Assembly (NCBI GenBank): GCA_934047225.1 | Contig: OW203990.1 | Span: 24,965,045-25,029,044 of the forward strand | Direction: 5' to 3' | Origin: Ypsolopha sequella | Taxonomy: Eukaryota > Arthropoda > Insecta > Lepidoptera > Ypsolophidae | DNA: 64,000 nt | Shown here: positions 1-11,400 of the stretch, piece after piece | How positions within the stretch are numbered: the stretch's first letter is position 1 | Layout: each line of letters begins with the position of its first letter | The notes under the pieces: model-generated | The model's database searches: none | What the model was told of the DNA's origin: nothing | The model's input: only the letters and a program-made list of their open reading frames with translations | Made by a program: the position numbers and the translations under genes

Positions 1-491
1 AGATGATTAAAAGTCAAAACCGATAAAAGAAGACTATGTAGTTATATAAATAGTTGCGCATGTAAGTCTACTACTATGGCATAAAAGGTGAGCCCTATCG
101 CATTACTGATTACCAAACAAATAACCAAACAGATAAATTACCAAACAGAACAAAGTAAAGATTTATGATCATAAGCTTTTATTATCTTAATTAAAACATA
201 ATGTAAGTTTCGATAATTAAATTTAAAAAATTATCTTGTAAACGCATTCAAATATAATGACTATAAAATATAAAAAATAACACGAAAAAGTAACAGTAAG
301 AGTACAAAAAAATAAGATTAATTTGCGTAAATGTGCAAAAAGTGTTATAAATTAATTAATTAATTAAATGAGAATGAGACATTTTTCCATTCATTCAAAG
401 GTAAAGAATATCTAGTTTTAATTCAAAATATATGTTATTTTAATTAATTATGGAATTGAAGAGTGTAATGCAATGATATCCTGTATAAGTT
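1..491. other. AT-rich 3' flank, no gene seen
   Basis: This AT-rich stretch lies downstream, in minus-strand terms, of the leftmost terminal exon and probably holds its 3' UTR. A minus-strand AATAAA (plus-strand tttatt near 178-183) is a possible poly(A) signal. No repeat or further exon was recognised. Confidence 0.5.
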
Positions 492-748
492 TCACTTCTG
501 AAGCCACTTCCCATCCTTACTCTTGTAGTAGTTCGGTGGTTCATGAGAGTGAGTCAAGTTCACTTTTATAAAATCTTGGGGGCCTTTTGGAGATTTTAGA
601 GACCTGATCGTGGCCGCACATTTATTGCGAGCCATACTAGAACAAATCCAATTGACATGATTCTTACCAAGATTTCTTACATAGTATGTATGCTTTTGGT
701 ACATCAAAATCGAATGTTTGCGTCTTGCCCGTGGTGGTAATAAAATCA
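492..748 (-). CDS. mod(mdg4)-like alternative terminal exon, FLYWCH type I (copy 1, leftmost)
   Basis: This terminal exon encodes a FLYWCH zinc finger, expected to give one isoform of a BTB chromatin protein its DNA- or protein-binding C-terminus in the nucleus. It opens at a clear acceptor (pyrimidine-rich tract then AG just 5' of 748), with two bases that complete a Val codon, then VILLPP. The finger shows MYQKHTYYV, WIC, KC and HSH, i.e. the Trp-Cys, Cys and His-x-His ligand set. It ends with the family tail HEPPNYYKSKDGKWL and a stop. The exon is 257 nt, the same length as several others here. It forms a pair with the type II exon at 1335-1591. A MITE sits only about 50 bp upstream of its acceptor. 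The FLYWCH assignment is firm; the locus name rests on gene architecture. Confidence 0.85.
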
Positions 749-796
749 CTGAAAATAATTTCATAAAATTATTATTCAAATCGTTAAGTAAGAACA

Positions 797-960
797 GGGG
801 CTCTACCGCGTAATTCTCATTTGTATCAACTTCAAGCAAATGCATGCGAAATTCAACGCGTGCAAAAGAGATGGCATGTTAGGCGGGCGTCGTCGCACGC
901 ACGTCAAATTTCAATCTCAAGTTGATGTTGATGAAAATGAGAATTACGCGGTAGAGCCAC
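797..960. mobile_element. MITE, about 164 bp, TIR GGCTCTACCGCG
   Basis: The two ends are inverted copies (ggctctaccgcgtaattctc and its complement, more than 20 bp). A close relative lies at 29497-29662. This copy sits in the intron immediately upstream of the acceptor of the 492-748 exon, close to where a branch point would fall. No transposase is encoded. Confidence 0.75.
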
Positions 961-1334
961 GGGACTAACTTTGAGCTAGACCGCTCGTATTTCAAAGCAG
1001 TTTTATGATGATTTTACATGTTGTTAGCTACTTGGTACCTTTGATGTACTAATATTTAAAAAACAGTCTATTCTATTAAAAAACTCCAGTGCTCTGCCCT
1101 CCACACTTTTATAGTCATTGGCTAGTAAATAATATTAAACACATTACTCATCATGTAATAAATAATTGAAATAATACTCGTAATAAACACAATATACATT
1201 TCGAGCGTAGTTTAGGTAGGCATAAGCCAACCACTCCTAGTATTGTGTCTACGAGCATAAAGTATTCATACGATTTTTTTACTTTCCAGTTTCAAAGCTT
1301 CCTAAATACTAATTAAAAAGAGTTAATACTCGGA
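961..1334. other. spacer, nothing recognised
   Basis: AT-rich sequence between the two leftmost FLYWCH exons. It should contain the 3' UTR of the type II exon on its right. No repeat or ORF of note was seen. Confidence 0.4.
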
Positions 1335-1591
1335 TTAGTTACCTTCTGTGCTGTCACTTGACTGCTCTCCGACTGGTGCATCGTGAGAATGCTTACTTTT
1401 GTAAGCAACGATTTGGTTTTCAATAGTATACACTACAGCCGTGCAAGGTTTGCGCAGTTTATTAGACTTACGCGCGTATTCTACACAGCGCCAGCGTACC
1501 TTGTCATCACGAGTCTCGTTATATCGATATCTGTATCCCTTCTTGTCTATCAATATCCGTGAACCACGTCTCGTTGAAAATATTGTGATTC
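1335..1591 (-). CDS. mod(mdg4)-like alternative terminal exon, FLYWCH type II (copy 1)
   Basis: The exon starts at an AG acceptor (ttttacAG), with two bases completing a Gly codon, then ITIFSTRRGSRILIDKKGYRYRY. FLYWCH features are the GYRYRY core, WRC, a later PC and HSH. The C-terminus is the type II signature HDAPVGE followed by an acidic stretch ending EGN and a stop. Compared with other type II exons (39116, 46649, 49727) it has a longer insert between the first two cysteines (ARKSNKLRKP), and HCH has become HSH, so it is the most diverged copy. It is 257 nt long. It lies just 5' of the type I exon at 492 in transcript order, repeating the II-then-I arrangement seen further right. Confidence 0.85.
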
Positions 1592-1685
1592 CTGTAAAAT
1601 AAAATAACAAACTTTAAACAATTGTCATTTTTAACTTAGCATATATTTTGAACTGGACTGGTCCAGAATTTCACATGTTTTTAAT

Positions 1686-2056
1686 CCTACTAATATTATA
1701 AATGCGAAAGTTTGGATGGATGGATGGATTGATGGATGGATGTTTGTTACTCCTTCACGCCGGGACTACTGAAACGATTAGGCTGAAACTTTGCACAAAT
1801 GTAGTTCTAGACCTGTAATAGGACATAGGCTACTTTTTATCCCATAAATCAGTTCCCATTGGAAGGCAACGGGGTGTGAAGTTCCTATAGAAAAGTTATG
1901 TACTGTTACTCCTTCACGGCGTTGAATATTAGTGAGATGGGATAGTGAGGATGGGATGGGATGGGATAGTAGCAATAGTGGGATAGGATGGGATGGGATT
2001 CGGTACGACTATACACAAACTTAATCAACGCGGGCGAAGCCGCGGACAAAAGCTAG
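1686..2056 (+). mobile_element. Lep1-type non-autonomous Helitron
   Basis: The 5' end CTACTAATATTATAAATGCG, the internal 'TTACTCCTTCACGC' and 'ATAGGCTACTTTTTATCCC' blocks, and the 3' end GCGGGCGAAGCCGCGGACAAAAGCTAG are hallmarks of the lepidopteran Lep1 family. These include a short terminal hairpin before CTAG. Two microsatellite patches lie inside it (GGAT-rich near 1715-1742 and GGGAT-rich near 1940-2000), as is common for Lep1. Confidence 0.75.
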
Positions 2057-2200
2057 TGCTAAATAAAAGTGTAATTTATTTTGTTCTTGAAATAGATTAG
2101 ATATTAACTAAAATATTCAGGCACTGATATGAAGCTTTGATGATATAATGGTTGTATCGTTTAACCATTATAGGACTGAATCCTTTGCTCAATAAAAAAA

Positions 2201-2868
2201 AACCGGCCAAGTGCGTGTCGGGCCACGCGCAGTGTAGGGTTCCGTAGTTACCCTGCACAATATGCGGACTTCTTCTCCAAGTACAATTTATAAGTTTGTC
2301 GACTAATACAGATCGCGCCAAACCTCTAGTACGCTCGGAAGTTGCTCTTCCCAAGAACGGCCCATACATTTTGTTCCTTTTGAAGCGAAACGCCCAATGT
2401 TTAGAAGGGACTAAAAGTTTGGCGCGATCTGTACTCGTTAACTTGTAAAGCCTACTTAGATGTGATAGTTTTCCTTTTAATTTCGTTATGTATACTACTG
2501 CCGTGATTTTTTTCACGTCTCCAAATACAACCGTTTCGCTGGCAGGGGGGACATTTGACTCTAACAAAAATTAACACTTTTATTCTTAATATTTCGCAAA
2601 CGAAACTCTAGATCGAAAAATAATCTTGTTACACCCGCAATAATTTTAAATTACCTATCCAACGACAACGTAGGGGAGGCACCCTAAAAAATTTTACTGT
2701 ACCACTTTATCGGCGTGATAAATATGTATACCCATGCCAAATTACAGCTTTCTAGTACTAATAGTCTCTAAGCTAAGCCGCGGACAGACAGACAGACAGA
2801 CAGACAGACGGACAGACGGACATCGCGAAACTATAAGGGTTCCTTGTCGTTGACTACGGAACCCTAAA
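2201..2868. mobile_element. lepidopteran repeat with aaccggccaag / ggaaccctaaaaa ends
   Basis: It begins aaccggccaagtgcg...agggttccgtag and ends with the inverted tacggaaccctaaaaa. A gacagacagacag simple repeat lies near the right end. A second, truncated head (aaccggtcaagtgcgagtc) follows directly at 2869-2912. Fragments of the same family recur near 15640-15660, 16018-16035, 43958-43985 and 51358-51372. An open frame on the minus strand (2097-2567) shows no protein family I recognise and lies within the repeat. Confidence 0.6.
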
Positions 2869-2977
2869 AACCGGTCAAGTGCGAGTCAGACTCGTGTTCC
2901 TAGGGTTCCGTAACATCGATTAAAATTTTAATTTTATCGTTTTGAAAATGAAACAAAATTAAAAAGGAAAAATAAAA

Positions 2978-3500
2978 ACAAAAATTAAAAGAAAAATCTA
3001 TATACCTCCTCATTTATTTTAATACCAACAACTTGCAATGTAAGTGTATTTAATTTGTGTGTTAATAAATAATTTCCGAAAATACTTTTGTGTTGGAGGA
3101 AATTAATATACATACGCTACAAAATAAATAATATATATACTCTACAGAATAAAACGCGCCTCGACCCATGTCGATGGTGTATGCCAGCGGAAAAAAAAGG
3201 AAGAAAATCATTTTTTTGGAGTTTTCCTCCATGTTAAAAACAAAAATTAAAAGAAAAATCTATATACCTCCTCATTTATTTTAATACCAACAACTTGCAA
3301 TGTAAGTGTATTTAATTTGTGTGTTAATAAATAATTTCCGAAAATACTCTTGTGTTGGAGGAAATTAATATATGTACATACGCTACAAAATAAATAATAT
3401 ATATACTCTACAGAATAAAACGCGCCTCGACCCATGTCGATGGTGTATGCCAGCGGAAAAAAAAGGAAGAAAATCATTTTTTTGGGGTTTTCCATGTTTT
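2978..3500. repeat. tandem duplication, 2 units of about 261 bp
   Basis: The block beginning aaaaattaaaagaaaaatc near 2980 recurs at about 3241, and all internal landmarks are shifted by 261 bp. The two units are nearly identical, so the duplication is young. It sits just downstream of the linker exon at 3702-3857 in transcript order. Confidence 0.85.
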
Positions 3501-3701
3501 ATCATTCATCGCCCCAGAATGAGTAACATTTTACAAAATTAAGGGGAAAATTATTTTGCAACGAAATTACAGTTTTCTATTTCTATTTGCTAGGTTAGAT
3601 TCTACCAAACTATATTATAAACACATCATTTGCTAAGTGGCTAATACAGGCCTACATTGAAAGCGGAGGACCTAAGGACTCCATTTAATAAAACTACTCA
3701 C

Positions 3702-3857
3702 CAGTAAAATCCGAGCTCTCAGCAGTCTGCTTGTTGAAGTCCGAAACCGATGGAGGCTGTTCATCTTGTTCTTCTCCTATCACGTACTCCTCCTCTTTGG
3801 CCATGTCTTGTGAATCGTCACTCTTGTTCTCGTGGTTGTTATCATCGATTTTATCAC
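3702..3857 (-). CDS. acidic internal 'linker' exon (copy 1, most diverged)
   Basis: This internal exon is bounded by acceptor ctAG at 3858-3859 and donor G|GTGAGT at 3701. It is 156 nt and enters and leaves in phase 1, so it can be included or skipped without shifting the frame. It encodes an acidic, probably disordered stretch: GDKIDDNNHENKSDDSQDM, then EEEYVIGEEQDEQPPSVSDF, then NKQTAESSDFT. The EEYVIGEEQ core is shared with the linker at 51468-51620. It probably joins the common BTB half to the FLYWCH exons that follow at 1335 or 492. Its function is not known. Confidence 0.7.
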
Positions 3858-4681
3858 CTAGTACAAAATACACGTTAATGCTTGAGAAGGTACAAAAAGC
3901 ATTTTTAAGAGTTTTGATAAAACTAAAATAAACTTTTTTTTTTATTCTCTAACTAATTTAAATAATTTAGATAAACTTAAAATTAAACAAAATTGTAAAA
4001 TTATTATTATTTGTAATGTATATTTTGTTAACATTTAGTTTATAAGGCGAGATAAATTAATTATTTGCATGCTGTGATTTCTTTAATAAGTTAGAAGTTA
4101 AGCATTTAATTAAGTTTGAATTGTGTTTGTATTTAAGGCTTACTAACTACTAGAAATCCTAATAAAGAAAATCTAAATCTAAATCTTAATTTTCTCACTT
4201 AAGATTTTGAGAGGAGAAATCGACTGTCCTGAGTTGCTTACTAGGCTGCTTCGGCTGTTTACACCGGCTAATTACATGCAATGGCGATCGTGTCGGGAGC
4301 GCAAGTTGTTTGCCGTGCCCACCAGCCGCACGCACTCTCACGCTTATTCAGCAATGTGTAAAATGACGATAGCTCTCAATGCATTCTTAGAGTCCAAACC
4401 GTCTGCTGACGTGTTCTTCGATAATTAAAGTCAATTAGTTTGTAAGTTAATTAGTTATTCAGACAAAAACTAAAGAGATATCCGTGGCACTGGTGGCCCC
4501 ATCATCAACCATCTGCGGCTCTTATGATAGGGTTAACTCGAACCTAAAATATTTCCTAAATGCATCAGCAATATCAGTTGGTTCATGTAAGCCAGTGATA
4601 CTCACTGGCAGGTTTAATTTTAAATCGAATGTTTTCGTTGATTTCCAAAATTTAAAATTTACCAAATTTTTATAGAAAGAT

Positions 4682-4901
4682 TTACTTCCTTAGCCACTTC
4701 TCGTCCTTACTCTTGTAGAAGTCCGATGGTTCATGACAGTGCTCTAAGTTCACTATTATAAAATCCTGGGGGGCCTTGTGGAGATTTCCTAGACTGGCTC
4801 ATGACCGTGCAATCAATGCTTTTACTACTGGAACAAACCCAATTGACTTGGGTCTTAAATACACTTTTAACCTTGTATGTATGCTTTTGGTATTAAAATT
4901 A
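4682..4901 (-). pseudogene. decayed FLYWCH type I exon
   Basis: It aligns with the type I exons, including the KDEKWLRK-like end, the HCHEP block and the WVCSS block. It is disabled three ways. The acceptor AG has become GG. The segment encoding PPSGRGKHPILMY is missing (about 40 nt, shifting the frame). Small indels break the middle of the finger. The surrounding sequence still matches intact copies, so it once was a cassette exon. Confidence 0.8.
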
Positions 4902-5707
4902 CCGAAAATAATTAAATTCAATTAGTATTGATACCAATTGCTAATCGATTAACTTTTCGGAATACTTAACTGCTCTTTTTGCATAAAAATTTAATTTTGT
5001 TTATTGCCACTTGTTTAACATTTTGGCACCCTGTGTGTAGCATTAAAAGCATTGTCTATTCAAGAAGCAGTGTTCTACCGTCACCTTCAAAGGCATCGGG
5101 TAATAGAAAATAAAGAACACATTACTCGTCATGGAATTTCAGAAATTAGATCTTAAAAAGTGTTCTGTGAATTAGATACTACTTGTCGCAAGAGACGAGT
5201 CATTCGGTACATATTTATACGGTGATGCACACGTTGCCGCTAGCGGTACTCTAGTAAAACCGGATGCAATGCCGTCAATAGCGGCAACGTAAACACTTGC
5301 AATAGAAGAGTAGACGTTGTCGTTAGCGATACTCTAGTACAGTTGGATGCGGTGCCGTCAGTTGAGCAACAAAACATATTTTTGGGTATACAACGTTTTC
5401 TGTTAAAACTACAGAAGTCACCTTGCTTCGCTCCGTTTTACGTGGCTTTCTACTTTATGTACATGTAAACGTAACACGCTCCTCTTCTCTCTACTACAAT
5501 TTTAACTCAACATATTCCTGCAAAAGAATTATAGGAAATAAGCAAAATAAGTCAAATATATTGCGATTAAAGTTCCATTTTACTGAAGCATTGTATTTCA
5601 GCCTTATTACTGTCGAGCCTCTGAAGTAAACCTTCAAGGCGCTTCGAGGCTATTGTAACTCAACATATCCCTGCAAAGGAACTATAGAAAAATAGTCAAT
5701 ATCTTAA
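4902..5707. other. spacer with small inverted motifs
   Basis: The interval contains a weak duplicated motif near 5235-5375 (tagcggtactctagta and tagcgatactctagta, each followed by ggatgc-ggtgccgtca-like sequence). No exon was found. The plus-strand open frame at 5423-5629 has no recognisable domain. Confidence 0.35.
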
Positions 5708-6350
5708 AATACAATACAATACAATACAATACAATACAATCATTTATTCTCCATATAACAGTGTCCGTTATACATGGTTTGTCCATTAAATTAAATTAAA
5801 TTAAATAAAAATTAAAATTAACATTATAAATGTAGCTTATTATTAACATAAGATAAAATGAAAATACTATCAAACAATTGATAGAAGTCGATAAAAATAT
5901 ACATATAAATAACAAAACCAATAAAAAAAAAAAAAACTATTTTGTCATTGAATTTGATTTCAATTTTAAACACATATATTCTGTAATGGAATAAAATGGA
6001 TTTTTCTCAAAAAATCTCTTTAGCTTGTTTTTAAATTCTAGTTGCGGTAATCTAGTAATCTGTATAGGTAGTTTGTTATACATCGCAATTTTTACATATA
6101 TGCCTTGTTTTTGCGTTTTGGTCAGTCTAGTTCTTGGTGTGATTAATTTGTCTTTATTTCTTGTGTTATACCTGTGAATATCTTTGTTTTTTGGCAATGT
6201 TTCTTTTTGTGCATGTATTTCTAATAGTGAATTAAATATATAAAGTGAAATAACAGTCATTATCTTATTAAGCTTAAAATAATTACGAGCAGACTTACGT
6301 CTGTGTAGTCCATTTATTATTCTTACTGACCTTTTTACATACATATATTG
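5708..6350 (-). mobile_element. 5'-truncated LINE (CR1/Jockey-like), C-terminal end of ORF2
   Basis: The minus strand encodes YVKRSVRIINGLHRRKSARN, ...HRYNTRNKDKL..., YNKLPIQI and a final KRFFEKNPFYSITEYM. This pattern is typical of the last part of CR1/Jockey-type LINE ORF2 after the reverse transcriptase. The 3' end carries a (caata)n tail at about 5709-5740 (plus strand tacaatacaat repeats). Upstream RT motifs are missing, so it is a truncated copy. Similar tails occur at 22440, 27590 and 47830. Confidence 0.7.
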
Positions 6351-6475
6351 CGATTAAAGTTATGTTTTACTTAAGCAATTGTATTCTTTGCTATCTTTTG
6401 ACAGCCATTTTTTAGTTTCTTTTACAAACATTAAATATTCATAATAAAAAATCCTTATTATATGTACTTCTATAT

Positions 6476-6813
6476 TTATGTTTCTTCTATATCGTCAGAT
6501 TCTTCTTTAATTATATTGCCTTCGTTATTTTCAGATAGAACATCAAGAATAACTTTCCCTGTAGTTTTTTTTATATACGGCTTTCTGGGTTTATATCCTT
6601 TAATGTTTTTATACGACAGTGGTGGGTGATAATGGTCGTTTTTACATGCCGTTACGTCATCGTCTTCAGTGAAAATAACTGCTTTACATCCCCGTTCTCG
6701 ATGAGTTTGACATCTCCAGCGAGTCTTTAATCCTTGTATGCGATGTTTTGTGAACCTATACCCGTCCACGATTAAGAGAGGCCTGCCTGACTTCGAGGTA
6801 GTTAAGAATGCAT
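6476..6813 (-). CDS. mod(mdg4)-like alternative terminal exon, divergent FLYWCH with long tail
   Basis: The acceptor AG at 6814-6815 follows a T-run; the exon is 338 nt and starts in phase 1, with Asp then AFLTTSKSGRPLLIVDGYRF. FLYWCH residues are G-x-P-L-L, DGYRF, WRCQTH, GC and HYHPP. It is one of the best domain matches in the window. A tail of roughly 45 residues follows, first basic (KPRKPYIKK) and then acidic, ending IKEESDDIEET. This tail is unique among the exons here and may be an isoform-specific interaction surface (inference). No near paralogue lies in the window. Confidence 0.87.
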
Positions 6814-7815
6814 CTAAAAAAAAATTGGTTAATGAGTGTCTTAAGGATATTCGATTTATCATCATTTTTATAAATTTCATCGTCCCCTAACGTAGACCTG
6901 ACGATAAATAACAGTTAAATGATATAGAATACTTAAAAAATGCGGAAACAAACAAATTTCTTACTAAAAATTAATAAATCAACACATTAAAATCGTCATT
7001 TTTATAAATTTCATCACCCTCTTCAGTAAACCTCCAAAGCCTGGCTTCTTCGCACTCCTGAGCATAACACATGCATGTACACCAATTCTTTCACTGTGAG
7101 TACAATACGCTTATGGAACAGCTTGCCGTTACACATCCGTGAAGCGTCGTCAATATCAGTCTTCAAGAACAAAATTAGACAATACTTTCTTGAGTTGCAG
7201 AATATTACTTGATTTCTTTTGATCCCTATATTATATAATATGTTATGAGTAATTAATGAATTTTCATCAATATACATATTTATATTTGTGTAAACTGTTT
7301 ATGTAGTTTATGTATTTTATTATAAACTATAACTTTGCTTTAAATGTTTATTAGGATGTAGTCTAGTTATTTATTATTTAAGTACTATTTTCATGATTAC
7401 CCCTTTTAAATAGTATGGCACTACACTCAACAATTTCCTCATTGCCAAAGGTTAGTTGGTAGAAAATACTAATTAGTGTTAAGCTCGCCTTTGTACGATA
7501 ATTTTATTCTGTGCAATAAAGAATTTTATTATTATTAAACCTGTCGATACATAACAATTAAATGTAGTGGAAGACTTAAAAATGCGGTAACAAACAAATT
7601 TCTTAATAACGTTTAATAAATCGACACATTAAAAGAATGGAACAAACAAAACAATAATTATGAAACGAATAACTAAAACAAAGACAGGAAAATGTAAACT
7701 TATTCTCCGTTCTGTCTTTACATTGGTGAACTAAAATTTCAGCAAAATATTGTTAACTTTTTGTATAAACTTCCAGAAGTTCGAACTTAGTTTGGATAAT
7801 ATGCCAAAGCCAATT
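6814..7815. other. spacer with partial direct repeat
   Basis: A block near 6895-7010 (gacgataaataacagttaaatg..., then aaatgcgg-aacaaacaaatttctta) recurs at about 7545-7630. It is a short dispersed or duplicated repeat flanking a LINE-like end (minus-strand YIDENSLITHNILYNIG... around 7023-7277). No exon was identified. Confidence 0.4.
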
Positions 7816-8006
7816 CTAAGAATTGAACTTAGGTGGATGCAAATTCCCGTGCAAGACAGTAATAATCTTATCATTGATAGTTTTAAAGACGCATTTGCAC
7901 TGCTGTGACCGGTGCTTGGTGCAACGGATCATATGGATGCCATACTTGTAGCCACCCATCATAAGCACCATTCGATTGTTTATGGTCAAATCGTTCAAAG
8001 TGACAT
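7816..8006 (-). CDS. mod(mdg4)-like alternative terminal exon, shortened or degenerate FLYWCH
   Basis: A good acceptor (ttttAG) gives a phase 1 start with Asp then VTLNDLTINNRMVLMMGGYK. The finger is reduced. The Trp of the WxC motif is replaced (MIRCTKH), the second Cys is QC or KC, and the histidine end reads LHGNLHPP, with three residues between histidines instead of one. The tail after the finger is only KFNS. At 191 nt it is the shortest FLYWCH exon here. The reading frame is uninterrupted and splice signals are good, so it may still be used, but metal binding is doubtful. Confidence 0.68.
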
Positions 8007-8418
8007 CTAAAATGTAAAACAAAAATAGAGGGGTTGCCTCAAAAATACTCATATAATCTTATCCTCTGTATAGGTCAGTAAGAAAAGTCCCAATATAATA
8101 TTTTTATATTTCCATATAATGAAAATACTCATATACTTGAAATATCGACTAAATAATATTTGATAACAATTTAACAAAACAATTAATATCGATTAGATAA
8201 ATACTCATGAACATAATCAAATGGACGCAAAAAAAATGTGAATTGAAGTTACTCAAATTTTGTCATGTTTTCTTTTTTTGTATTTGTTAATTTTTTGCAT
8301 CACGCTTTCCAAAAGTAAAAACTTTTCAAACTTTATTCAAGTTTTCGATTCATAAATAAGTTATTCAAGTAGTAAGAATTCTCTCATTGGGATAATCCAG
8401 AGTTTAAGCTGAGTCATT

Positions 8419-11400
8419 AAGAGTATGACATAGCCAAAACAAAAACCAGTTCCGGGCGTGGCTTATTCTTGTTACGTTTGCGCGCGGGGGGAAATTCGTC
8501 CCGGTCTCTAAGCTCGCGTCACCATAGCAAAAATACGAATAGAGTGGACGAGGCTGGGTTAAAAGTAATACGTATTTTATTTTATCTAATTTATTAGTGT
8601 ATTTCGATCATCGTCATTGATCCTACTTGCTATCACGTCGGGACGTAAATTTATTATGGTCGGCTAAAAGTGGTTTTTTGAGTGTTTGATTTATCAGTTG
8701 ACCCTCGGAACATTTCAGACACTCCTTTAGAGATACATAATAATATCGTGACGGTTAATTGTCACCATTACCCATTCTTTAAATATTTTTCGCCCGTTGA
8801 GCTGGTTTTACACTTGCGGGAAAATAAATTGGACCAAAAATTTCTTTACAAAATTTTTTTACTAAAGTTGTTATTACAAAAAGTGGAAACTAACAAATAT
8901 TCTCAGAAGGAATGCACCACGTCACTATCTATCTCACTGTAACCTATATCAATTATGCCTCTCTCATTCAACTATGTTTAACTGCCGTTATTTAAGACAA
9001 TTTGCAAAACTAACATAGAACATTTTTTTTTCAGGGTGTGGTGTCGAACTAACCTAATTACAAAAAATTGCTCATAAATTGGGTTTTTATTTTTTCTTCC
9101 TGATGTTACAGCATTTCAAGGTTTATTTTTGACTTTATCAATAGCGGGACTATTCAGAGTTGCGCAACAAAAGTTTTATTCTTAGAATTTAGAACTGGTA
9201 AGCTTTGACTCTCAAAAATCTATTCGAATTTATAAAAGTACCATCAACTCGAAGACTATCTGCTTTTTGCTGAGGTCATAATTTGATATTCTGGTCAGTC
9301 ATGAGCTGGCCTACCAGCCTTCCTAGGGAAAGCGTTGACTTATGGGACACCTGTTTACCCTTGGGAGAAATCGCCAAGTGTTTAAAATATAGAAATGTAT
9401 TTGTATCATAGTTTGAAATGTTCAGGTCCCTTTACGCAAAATGAAAAAACAAAACTCTTTTAGGATTAATTTCTTGTCCCTATGTTTGTCTGTTTGTCCG
9501 TTTGTCTAGGCAATTTTTCTGGGTAAAATCAATAAATGCTAATATTTACAGCCCTGTAAAACATACATATTATAACGTTTTTATGGCCTTTTATTTAACT
9601 TTTTCATACAAATTTTCTCCTTATGAAAATATAGAGATCAACACTTGACATAATATTTTGCATTTGAAAGAAAGCACAGAAAGGAACTGTAGAACAAATA
9701 ATGTAAAAAATATAAAAACCATATCGTTCTATTCTAAAGGGATTAATAATTTACTGTTTGTTCAATGTGGCGATAGCTTTGTTTATTATTACTTTTTTCT
9801 TTGTTACAAAGATAACAAATATTTTCATACAAGGTTTTCCTTAAGGGCTATTTCTACGAATTTGTAACAAAATATTAAGAAATAATTATAACGGTAAAGT
9901 ACAACTTTAAGCTAAGACAATTTATTGTTAAAAGTTTGCTATATGCATAAACATATTTTAATGATATTATTTTAATTATCTTCAAAATAATTGGGTTTTC
10001 CATAAGCGTGATATCAGATTATTTAAGGAATTTACGGCTGGTATCACGACGACGGATAAGCCAATTATTTTATTACTATTGTTATATAATTAAAAATATG
10101 TTTATGCATACAGCAGACTTTTAACTATAAGTTTTCTTAACAAAAAGTTGTATTTTTACTTATTAAAATTGTATTTCTCATCAAGAAGTGCAAGATGACA
10201 AGATATTCAAAATAAGTTAATTGAATTTGTGAAATGGTTTCAGGTAAAAACAGTTTTCCATGAAACGGTAACTGTTTATACTTAGCAAAGTGTGTAAACT
10301 TAGTCATCTTAACATGAACGACGCCTGTATTTCTCTCTTTTTTATTTCCAGTATAGATAAAAATATACAAACTTGTTAAACTTTGCGTAAAAACGAGGCA
10401 ATATTGACGATATCCTGACAGCTATTATGATGGTGTTTTATCAAATTTTGTTTTTTGTGCTGTATAGAGACGTAGTTAGATGTCACTAGAATATACTCAT
10501 CAAAAAAGATATGAAGAAAATAAGCTGTAGACTTCACATTCGGTTTACACCTATTGTATGAATTTTAAGAAAAATACAGGGGTAAAGGGACCTCTTAGGG
10601 AAAACCTTATATTAAACTATTTGTTATCTTAGTAAAAAATAATTAAAGGAAAAAAATAAACAAAGCTATCGCCACATTGAACAGTAGATAATTAATCCCT
10701 TTAGAATAGAACAACATGGTTTTCATATTTTTTACATTATTTGTTCAACAATTCCTTTCTGTGTTGACTTTTAAATGCAAAATACTATCTCAAGTGTTCA
10801 TCCCTACATTTTCATAGTGAGAAAATTTGTATGAAAAACGTAAAATAAAAGGCCATTAAAACGTCAAAAGTATGTTTTTACAGCTCTATAGAGGGCCGTT
10901 AATATTGGTATTTATTAATTTTACCCAGAAAAAATTGTCTAGACAAACGGACAGACAGACAAACATAAGGGATAACAAATTAATCCTAAAAGAGTTTCAT
11001 TTTTTTCATTTTGCGTAACAGGACCTGAATATGTACCGACAGGATTATCTACGATCTAATAATTTTGCCATGCACTGTAAATATTTCAAAATAAATTTCT
11101 ATATTTTAAATACTTGGCGATTTATCCCAAGTAAGTGTACCTATATAATTCGCAAAAAACTTCACTTATTGGACCTAAAATGGTGAGCCAATACTAGAGG
11201 GTAATTTCACGAAAAGGTCATTGACCGTTGTTAAAGATCTCAGTAAGTATAAGTAAATTAATTTGGGTTTCAATAACGATCACAAAATTATTCTTTTAGA
11301 GTAACATATATTATTTTCCCGCATAAAAGTATGAATTCATTCGTTTTAATGTTATGACTATGGCACGATGTAGCTAAATCACTCATACGCATATTTTGTT

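Noticed and set aside
8682..8942. MFDLSVDPRN frame as a gene (also at 28759-29019)
   Set aside because: Present in both copies of the 4-kb repeat, no recognisable domain, no splice or start context beyond chance.
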